Both the position numbers and the translations under genes were made by a program. Shown piece after piece: positions 8,932 through 15,995 of a DNA stretch of 64,000 nt. The notes under the pieces are model-generated. The model searched no databases. It was not told where the DNA came from and saw only the letters and a program-made list of their open reading frames with translations. Numbering within the stretch: position 1 is the stretch's first letter; each line of letters begins with the position of its first letter. The stretch is from Thiodiazotropha sp040793985 (GTDB lineage: Bacteria > Pseudomonadota > Gammaproteobacteria > Chromatiales > Chromatiaceae), in the NCBI GenBank assembly GCA_040793985.1, contig JBFNJI010000004.1:1-64000 (forward strand), written 5' to 3'.

Positions 8932-9620
8932 CTAAGCCCGGATGCGCCTTGTTGCCTGAGTGTCGATCGCCCACTGTTGAGCCAATTCAGGCAACATTTC
9001 GTCGATTGTGCGCACAATCGCTTCAGGTTACTGCTGATTCATCGCATCGGCGTGAGGCGAAGCGATTTGGTCAAAATTCTTGTCGAAACACGCGCCGGAA
9101 GCAGAATTAAATTCACCTGAGAGTATGGCACGGGATCAAGATTTGCGTACCGATGCGGATAGCGCCGTCCACGGCGCCAACGGACTGTTTCGCCATTCTT
9201 TCGCGCATCGACCCTGGTTGGCCGCGACGATGACGGGAGCGTAGTTTTTCCGTGAGCGCACCCGTTAGCCTTGCGCATAGGCAACGAAGTCGTCGGCCGG
9301 CTTGATCCGTCCACTCAGTACCTCTGGATTGATCGGTGACTGGGCTGCAGAGGAGAGAGGGACGATTCGTCCGGATGGGCCAAACAGGTGGGTAAAAAAC
9401 GCTGAGTCGGCAGGTAGGGTGGGATGGTGTTCACCGCGAATCGTGCATCTAATCCGTCCGGTGTATTGGGGTCGGAGAGCATGAAGGCGCCTGCGCTGTT
9501 GATCGGTGCGTCAAGGTTTTTGTGCCGTTGCGCGACTGCCTCCGCCGTTTTCCTGCCGGTCAAGCCGGAGGGCAGCTTGGGGATGCGTGCCGCGCGCGTG
9601 GCCATCAAGAATTACAGTGA
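8932..9620 (-). pseudogene. Decayed short-chain dehydrogenase/reductase
   Basis: On the minus strand, pieces of one SDR follow in order in shifting frames. They are KNLDAPINSAGAF and GLDARFAVNTIPPYLPTQR, then after a frameshift near 9385 GRIVPLSSAAQSPINPEVL and DDFVAYAQG ending in a stop at 9265-9267, inside the catalytic YxxxK motif. Next come APVIVAANQG, VDGAIRIGTQILI, ASGACFDKNFDQIASPHAD, another stop and PEAIVRTIDEMLPEL. The Rossmann N-terminus with TGxxxGxG is not found. At least two frameshifts and two in-frame stops make it non-functional. The outer limits are approximate. Confidence 0.85.
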
Positions 9621-9719
9621 ACCAGAAAGCGTCCCTTTGTGTGCATGAAGTGGGCACGCTGGCCCGGTCTGTGTAAACTGCGAAGATGCTAAGAATAATC
9701 AACATGCGTAGAGGTTGAG

Positions 9720-10412
9720 ATGAATACACAGTTTTGGAATGTTGCAAAATTCTTTATTACCGGCCTGGCCTTGATCGTCTGCATCGATCAATCCTATGCA
9801 GCCTGCACTCGCAGTGATGTGGAATACTATTTGAGTAAAGGATTCTCGACCGATCAGGTTACGGCAATCTGTACTTCGACACCGACTCCTGGCAGCAACG
9901 AGACACCAGGCAATCAAGCCGAAATGGCACCGCCCGCGGAGAGAAAAGCTAGAGAGGAAGCACGGCAACAGCCGCAGCAGGCGCAAATGCGAAAAACGGA
10001 AGGTAGAACTGCTCAAGATATCGAAGAGTTTCTTCGAGTCGCGATTAAGGGACGTGATATCCATCTGACCCGGGATTCACTGCACTATACAAGAGAAGTG
10101 TGCGTTCAGATTGGTGAGGAGGATCTGTACGGATTCGCACCAAAAGCATGCCAGGATGTTAAGTTTGTTATTGGGCGAAAAGGTCTCGAAGTACTGAAAA
10201 CAGGTAAGAAATATCTCCTATACGGAGTTGGCGAGGCAATCGTAAAAGGTAAGATCCAGCGGGAGATTGTCGGTCAGCTCAAAGATCGGAAGCCGCGTCA
10301 ACGCAAATTGATTCGCAAAAAAATGGAAAAGGGTGATCAGACCGCCATTCCAATAAGGGATGACATTTCACTTGAACGTGTTGAGATTGTGTTAAAGGAG
10401 CTTTCGAGCTGA
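9720..10412 (+). CDS. Secreted hypothetical protein (230 aa)
   Basis: Not recognised. It has a signal peptide (about 1-27, ending DQSYA-AC). Residues 28-55 look like a short helical module seen in many secreted proteins (SDVEYYLSKGFSTDQVTAIC). A Pro/Gln-rich linker (55-95) follows, then a charged helical C-terminal domain with repeated Lys/Arg. A start at ATG 9720 follows AGAGGTTG. The mature protein holds about four cysteines. The gene stands alone and converges on the porin gene, with which it shares a hairpin. Confidence 0.72.
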   Translation: MNTQFWNVAKFFITGLALIVCIDQSYAACTRSDVEYYLSKGFSTDQVTAICTSTPTPGSNETPGNQAEMAPPAERKAREEARQQPQQAQMRKTEGRTAQDIEEFLRVAIKGRDIHLTRDSLHYTREVCVQIGEEDLYGFAPKACQDVKFVIGRKGLEVLKTGKKYLLYGVGEAIVKGKIQREIVGQLKDRKPRQRKLIRKKMEKGDQTAIPIRDDISLERVEIVLKELSS

Positions 10413-10457
10413 GTAAAAAATGAACGAGGCTGGCGGGATGAACCGTCAGCCTCGTTC
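10411..10457 (-). terminator. Terminator between the secreted protein gene and the porin gene
   Basis: A 15-bp stem (10422-10436 with 10443-10457, one G-T wobble) with loop GATGAA. Read on the minus strand it is followed by ATTTTTTACTC, so it terminates the porin transcript. On the plus strand there is no T-run, so it may be only partly active for the convergent gene. Confidence 0.8.
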
Positions 10458-10488
10458 TACCCTCGGAGTCTAAACTACTATTTTCAGG

Positions 10489-11490
10489 TTAACTGCCACT
10501 AAAACTAAACTTGTGCCGTGCACCGATGGCAAACACGGAAGGATCCTTGTCCGTTCCGCCCGAAGGCTCGATGCTCGCTGAGCTGTAAGTTGCATAGATT
10601 TGAGTATTCTCTGTGATGGTATGGAATACACCACCCATAAAGCCTGTGCCTTCCGCAGGGCCGTCATCCACTGAGCCGACGGATCCAATCAGCTCGGTCG
10701 TGGAGGATACCTTGTATCGGCCAACGAGGTAGAGATAACCGACATCCTCGACTGTTGCACTGAGATCGACCGATTCATAGGAGAGAGCGACACTCCAGCC
10801 GTCGCCCTTGTATCCACCATACACACGTACGGCATCACCATCAGCAACTACATTGGGAACGGTGCCGACATCGCCATTTGATGCGAACTGCACCCCAACG
10901 TTGAAGTTGTCCGCCTTCCATTGACCGCCAAAATTGTATCCGTGCTCATCCTCGTTGCTGTCGTCGATGTAGACACCCGCGTTCACTGTGAAATTACCAC
11001 CCAAAGCCGGACTGGTATATTGCAGGGCATTATCGGTAAAACCGTTGGTGGCGGGTGACAGGCCGTAGGTAGCACCGCCGAAGGCTACGCTGCCGCCGGC
11101 ATTGACATGTGAGAGATTATAAAAGGGGTCCATGGCAAAACCGGGGAATTTGTAGGCATTGGTCATGCGCCCATAGGCGATCTTACCAAAGCCGCCACTC
11201 AGTCCGCCGAAATAGAAACGCTGCCTGAATGCGCGTCCGGATCCGTCGGCATCAGACGGTGCGCCGGTCTGCAAGTGATAGAAGGCCTTGATGGTATCGC
11301 CGAATGAACCTTTGATACCAAGCAATGAGACGTTATCCTCTCCACTCAGGCCGTCCTGACCCCCGGCTGTATCTTGATCGACGCTGTTGATCGAGTAACT
11401 CAAGGTTCCATATACGGTGTTTCCTGCTGTTGCCACCATGGGTGTTGCGCAGACAGCTGCAACCGCTGTTGCAAGTATCAATTTCTTCAT
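10489..11490 (-). CDS. Outer-membrane porin, 16-strand general type
   Basis: A 333-residue trimeric-porin family protein. The signal peptide MKKLILATAVAAVCATPMVATA precedes GNTVYGTLSYSIN, the typical first strand. Alternating hydrophobic strands, glycine-rich turns and a strand-like NTQIYATYSSAS segment near the C-terminus support the call. It ends GARHKFSFSGS, so the usual terminal Phe is followed by extra residues. ATG 11490 is preferred over GTG 11499 because GGAGGA directly abuts the GTG but is about 10 bases from the ATG. The 5' leader contains a striking inverted-repeat structure, and the gene has a strong terminator. Confidence 0.87.
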   Translation of the reverse strand: MKKLILATAVAAVCATPMVATAGNTVYGTLSYSINSVDQDTAGGQDGLSGEDNVSLLGIKGSFGDTIKAFYHLQTGAPSDADGSGRAFRQRFYFGGLSGGFGKIAYGRMTNAYKFPGFAMDPFYNLSHVNAGGSVAFGGATYGLSPATNGFTDNALQYTSPALGGNFTVNAGVYIDDSNEDEHGYNFGGQWKADNFNVGVQFASNGDVGTVPNVVADGDAVRVYGGYKGDGWSVALSYESVDLSATVEDVGYLYLVGRYKVSSTTELIGSVGSVDDGPAEGTGFMGGVFHTITENTQIYATYSSASIEPSGGTDKDPSVFAIGARHKFSFSGS

Positions 11491-12281
11491 GGATTTCACT
11501 CCTCCGCTTTACAAGAAATTTGTTGTGTAAAAATTGCAACATCATGTTGCGTGAATACATTATGGGATAGGCTGAAGCGAAAATGCAACAAATTTCAATA
11601 GTGAGTATTAGCATTTACAATAATACTGGTATCTTTTTGTATTTAAGTTCTTTTTTTTACTAAAAATAATGTGACTGAATGTGGATTTGTTCTAAATAGT
11701 CAGCTAGTTGCATTTTCACAACAGAGTGTCGTTATCCCTAACTCGTAAGAGGTAGTTCTGATTAACAAATTAGTGATAGCTTGATAGAAAAAAATTAGTA
11801 GTGGTGGTTTTCGATGTCTCTGCACCGCCACGATGTCTAGCCGTTAAACGTCCAACAGATGAAATGACCGTTAGTTATGGTTACCCAACCGATATTGATA
11901 TTGTCGTGTTGGGCATGCCGTTGACGGTATTGCTCGTGATTCTGAACCTCTATACCCAGTGGCCATTAGATTTGTGAGATTGGTGCAAATTTTTCGCATC
12001 TTTAATTCGACACCAACTCCTCCTCGCCCCGATTTGCCAAGCCCAGTACTTACTTCTGTGGTACTCAGGTTGGTCTTGCGACAGACAAAACAGATTCAGC
12101 TGTTGTGGGCAACAGGAATTTTATGGTTGGCAAGCAGCCATCCGGCAGCGTGATTCAATATTTCTGTGATCCATGCCGATAACTATTTAGATGCATGGGA
12201 AAAAGAATTTGCCTATGAAGGCAGGGCGAGTGAATCCACTTAAGATTAGTACTGCATTAATGGGTTTTTGGAGAAGCTGTT
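11491..12281. other. Long intergenic region: porin leader and probable gene debris
   Basis: The first 110 bases are the porin 5' leader with structured repeats. 11597-11800 is very AT-rich and likely holds the porin promoter. From about 11865 to 12240, short frames read like protein but are broken, for example MTVSYGYPTDIDIVVLG in one frame and HADNYLDAWEKEFAYEGR in another, separated by stops. This suggests a decayed plus-strand gene that I cannot identify. Confidence 0.4.
11515..11596 (-). promoter_or_regulatory. Structured 5' leader of the porin mRNA
   Basis: Perfect 11-bp arms GAAATTTGTTG (11515-11525) and CAACAAATTTC (11586-11596) enclose a second hairpin, GCAACAT-C-ATGTTGC (11536-11550). 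The inner arm lies just upstream of the porin ribosome binding site at about 11500-11506. Porin leaders are common targets of small RNAs and regulators, so a role in translation control is plausible but inferred. Confidence 0.45.
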
Positions 12282-12605
12282 ATGTCAATCGATACACAAA
12301 ATAACCGCCTGTTACTTGAGATCGATAAAGAGATCCGGGAAATAAATCGGAGTACGATCAATCCTCGTATACCACAATTGAACATAAAGGACTTGAAACC
12401 GGTGATGGCGATGGTTGCAAGGTCCAGAGCAGATTATTTGAATGAGTTGTTCGATCTGGCAAGTGTTTGCGGTGAAGATCCACCGTCTCCAGATCAGATA
12501 AGACACTTGCGTAATTTACGCTTGATGTACGATGAATTGGTGAGTGGGGCCCAAGCGCTGAGTACCGCGATTGAACGGGGATATCTGGATGTGGGGCGTG
12601 ACTGA
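12282..12605 (+). CDS. Small hypothetical protein (107 aa)
   Basis: Not recognised. It is a soluble protein predicted to be nearly all helical, with charged N-terminal residues (LLLEIDKEIREINRS) and no signal peptide or membrane segment. A GGAG lies nine bases before the ATG. Composition is that of a real protein. The gene stands alone, upstream of and convergent with the c-di-GMP enzyme gene. Confidence 0.65.
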   Translation: MSIDTQNNRLLLEIDKEIREINRSTINPRIPQLNIKDLKPVMAMVARSRADYLNELFDLASVCGEDPPSPDQIRHLRNLRLMYDELVSGAQALSTAIERGYLDVGRD

Positions 12606-12885
12606 GGGTCTATCAGGTGTCCTTGAATGTGCCTGATGAGTCAAGTGTGAAGCAGTTCTGCATTGTTTTGCTTGATAAGCATAAATGACATTACGTATTC
12701 CTCTATCTGTGTGATATGGAATCACCGATTCTGGTTTCTGTCCCTGAAAAAAGAGGAGTAGCGCATGGCTCTGAATTAAATGGTCTTGGAGGGAGTCGGC
12801 AGGGATTTGATTAGGGGCTGTGTCAATAAATGAGGAGAAACAGTGCTATCGAATGTTTGGTGGCTTGATGCCCGATGCCTCGCAA

Positions 12886-15489
12886 CTAGTTGTTTATGAC
12901 TGAATCGTTAGGATTGTCAATTTCCGGATGTAGCCTCACAAAACCACCGCTGCGCATGAGCTCTTCTATTTCTGCCGCAGTCACGGGGCGACTGAAGAAA
13001 TAGCCCTGCCCTCGTTGACAGCCGTTGCGTACCAGGCATTGCCACTGTTCGCGGTTTTCGATACCTTCGGCAAGTACGTACTTGTTTAAGTTTTTCGCCA
13101 ATTCTATGGTGGTCAATACGATCTGTTCATCGTCTTGTTCAGTCGCAATCCCATCGACGAAGGATTTGTCGATTTTCAGCGTATCGACTGGCAGATTCTT
13201 CAGACGGCTGAGAGAGGAGTAACCGGTACCAAAGTCATCCAGGCTGAGTCCGATGCCGAGATCATGAAGACGTTGCAGCCGTTCTACAACAGCCGTGGAT
13301 GCGTGAAGGGTTGCGCCTTCCGTAATTTCCAGGGCTAGCATCGACCCGGGGATTTGTGCATCATCCAGGGCCTGCCGCACAGTAAACTCCAGATCTTCAC
13401 GCTGCAATTGCAGGGTCGACAGGTTAACGGCAATCCTTAGTTTCAGGTTCTTGGCATGCCAATCAGCCATCTGTTTGCAGGCGGTCATTAATGCCCAACG
13501 ACCAATTGGAAGAATCAAGCCGCACTCTTCCGCTACGGGTATGAATTCCCCCGGAGAGACATCACCAAGACTGGAAGACTTCAACCTCAACAAGGCCTCA
13601 ACCGCCAGAATTCTACCATCGTTTAGGTTGACGATGGGTTGATAGACCAAGCTGAATTCATCGTTGACCAGGGCTTGGTTGAGACCGGTTTGAAGCTTGT
13701 GGCGATACTCAATTCGTTGTGCAAGATCGCCAGCATACAGAGCATAGGTATCGCGGCCGTCGCCTTTTGCCGTATACATTGCGGCATCCGCGTTTTTCAT
13801 TAATTCCACTCTGTTTTTGGCGTCCTCAGGGTACAGGCTAATCCCGATGCTGGTCTTGATATAGTAGGTATTGCCGTCCACAAGAAAGGGTTCATGCATC
13901 AAGCTGAGTACCCGCTGCGCCAGAGTCGTAGACTCTAGAGCCAATTGCCTCGCGAGATCGTCAATACGTTCATCCTTTGTTGCAGGCACCATCAGTATAA
14001 GGAATTCATCACCGCCCTGACGGGCCACCAGATCAGGTTGGCGTATCACATGGCGTAGACGCTTAGCCACCTGTCTCAGCAGTTCATCGCCGGTAGTGTG
14101 GCCCGCACTGTCATTTATAACACCAAAATTATCCAGATCGAGGTAAAGCAGAGCAAGGCCATTGCCGTGCCGTTTAGCATTGGACAGAATTTTGTCTACC
14201 GCCTCGAGGAAAGCGACCCGGTTGGGTAGGTCGGTGAGACTGTCGTGATGTGCCAGGTACTCGATACGTTGCAGGTTCTGTTTTTGCTCTGTTATATCCT
14301 GGAAGGCTACGATACCGCCCACTATCCGGTTCTCATCGAAGAGCGGCGTTGCGATATAGGATATGGGGAGTGCGTTATGCTCTCGAGTCATGAACTGATC
14401 GTTACGGCTAGTGTGGGGCTTCCCGCTTTGCAGCACCCCCAGCAATTGGCACCTATCTTCACTGCATGTATTGCCGTCACTCTTCAGATAGTGGATAAAC
14501 CCATGAATCGACTTCCCGATCAAGTCACTTTCCTTCCACCCCAATAGCTTTTCCGCGGCAGGATTGAGGAAGGTCAGGCGTCCCCTCAGGTCGAAGCCAA
14601 GCAATCCCTCGCCCAAGGCGCCGATAACGGAGCGGTTATAGTTACTTGCCCTGGCGAGGGATTGAATTGCATCCTGGCGAGCTCCCAGGTGATGACGTGC
14701 CCGCCGGGTGTAGAAACCTATGCCCAGCAGACCGCATAGCCAGATAATTCCGTGCGTGGTGCCGATCAGCAGCAGTTGCTCACCACTGTCGACGCGATAG
14801 GGTGCCATGGAGATGGCAATGGAGACACCGCCACGGATATCGCCTACCTTGTAACCATGCTGCTCATGACATTTCATGCAGCGTTGTTTGGCTATCATGG
14901 GACGCATCATCCGCAATGTGGGTTGGCCGCGAAAATTGACGATTTCGGCTGCCTCATCCGACTCCTTGGTAAAGGTTTTCAATACCGATCTTTCCCATTT
15001 ATCCGGCTCATTCTCCTCATGCAGCGGATCCAGGCTCGTGATATGGATAAAGTCGTTGTGCATTCGGCTGAAACGCTCATTGATCTGGCGAATCATATAG
15101 GCCGGATTCATCAAAGTGAGTTTTTGACCGTCGGTAGTGGTTACATCCCGATGCGGCAGGTTCTTGAGGTGAGGATTTGGTTGTGTGTGTTCAGAGATCT
15201 TTACGTAGACACCGCCCTGGGTCGCACCCCACTGGCGTACCGATTGGTCTTTATCAAAATAGGCACGAGCGACAGCGAGTGCGTTGGCAAATTCCCGGTT
15301 TCTCTGATCGAATACTGTCCAGGTAAATACGATGGTGATGAGGGCCGTCCAGGTAACAATAGCGACAAGCGTATACTTGCGTAAGGATTTTAAAGTAGCA
15401 GTATATCCAATGTGGAGATGGGTACTGGGTTCTGCAGTGGTTCGATTCAACGCGAATTCTCGACAAAATTGGTTTATATCTGGAGCCAC
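12886..15489 (-). CDS. Haem-binding DUF3365-PAS-GGDEF-EAL c-di-GMP enzyme
   Basis: An 867-residue inner-membrane signalling protein. TM1 lies at about 38-60, and a periplasmic DUF3365 (Tll0287-like) domain at about 65-235 carries a c-type haem motif CMKCH at 204-208. TM2 is at about 238-260 and PAS at about 283-400. The GGDEF domain has an intact GGDEF at 492-496. The EAL domain has EALLRL at 631 plus NLSTLQLQ, DDFGTGYSSL and LAEGIEN. Both catalytic signatures are intact, so it could make or degrade cyclic di-GMP. The haem makes redox, NO or O2 sensing likely, by inference. The GTG start at 15489 has a poor ribosome binding site and the true start may lie up to about 30 codons downstream. Confidence 0.9.
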   Translation of the reverse strand: MAPDINQFCREFALNRTTAEPSTHLHIGYTATLKSLRKYTLVAIVTWTALITIVFTWTVFDQRNREFANALAVARAYFDKDQSVRQWGATQGGVYVKISEHTQPNPHLKNLPHRDVTTTDGQKLTLMNPAYMIRQINERFSRMHNDFIHITSLDPLHEENEPDKWERSVLKTFTKESDEAAEIVNFRGQPTLRMMRPMIAKQRCMKCHEQHGYKVGDIRGGVSIAISMAPYRVDSGEQLLLIGTTHGIIWLCGLLGIGFYTRRARHHLGARQDAIQSLARASNYNRSVIGALGEGLLGFDLRGRLTFLNPAAEKLLGWKESDLIGKSIHGFIHYLKSDGNTCSEDRCQLLGVLQSGKPHTSRNDQFMTREHNALPISYIATPLFDENRIVGGIVAFQDITEQKQNLQRIEYLAHHDSLTDLPNRVAFLEAVDKILSNAKRHGNGLALLYLDLDNFGVINDSAGHTTGDELLRQVAKRLRHVIRQPDLVARQGGDEFLILMVPATKDERIDDLARQLALESTTLAQRVLSLMHEPFLVDGNTYYIKTSIGISLYPEDAKNRVELMKNADAAMYTAKGDGRDTYALYAGDLAQRIEYRHKLQTGLNQALVNDEFSLVYQPIVNLNDGRILAVEALLRLKSSSLGDVSPGEFIPVAEECGLILPIGRWALMTACKQMADWHAKNLKLRIAVNLSTLQLQREDLEFTVRQALDDAQIPGSMLALEITEGATLHASTAVVERLQRLHDLGIGLSLDDFGTGYSSLSRLKNLPVDTLKIDKSFVDGIATEQDDEQIVLTTIELAKNLNKYVLAEGIENREQWQCLVRNGCQRGQGYFFSRPVTAAEIEELMRSGGFVRLHPEIDNPNDSVINN

Positions 15490-15995
15490 TCAACCAGATT
15501 TGAACGACGCTTATTAAGGTATCGGTCTTTGTAGATGGAAATTTAGTTTTTTTAGTATTTTTCTCATGAATCACACCAGGTTAGACAAATCCGGCGACCT
15601 GCCTGCTCCTGCCGGACGGTGTTTGTACTTTGTTCAGCACCAAGATCAACATGCCTATGATGGCAATCTCCAGGCTGTTCGACTGTCTGTGCTGGCAGAT
15701 GAATTATATTGTTTTATCTATATAAATCAAAAGGTTATGCGAATTTAGCTGTTCTTCGTATTGATGCCGCCGATGACTGGCTGGAGGCCTGCCCGCATTG
15801 ACTGATTTCACCATCTGCCTACAAATGGATAGACTTTCCGCGGCAAAGCTTTCCAGTCCGATGCCGTGCTACCCGACTCTCTTCTCGCGTACGGGGTGTT
15901 GACGGTAGTTACTGAGTTTTCGAGAATAATCGGGTGATAATTAACATAATGTTGTATTTCGGGGAGTCTGGCTCTACCGAGGGGGGTGGATACCG
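15490..15995. other. Divergent intergenic region between the c-di-GMP enzyme gene and ppc
   Basis: About 500 bases with no gene I can support. A 60-codon frame at 15566-15748 has no ribosome binding site and unnatural composition. The right end is AT-rich (GTGATAATTAACATAATG near 15933) and probably contains the ppc promoter. A G-rich GAGGGGGGTGG ribosome binding region precedes the ppc start. Confidence 0.5.

Noticed and set aside
15566..15748. 60-codon plus-strand frame upstream of ppc
   Set aside because: No ribosome binding site and no protein-like pattern.
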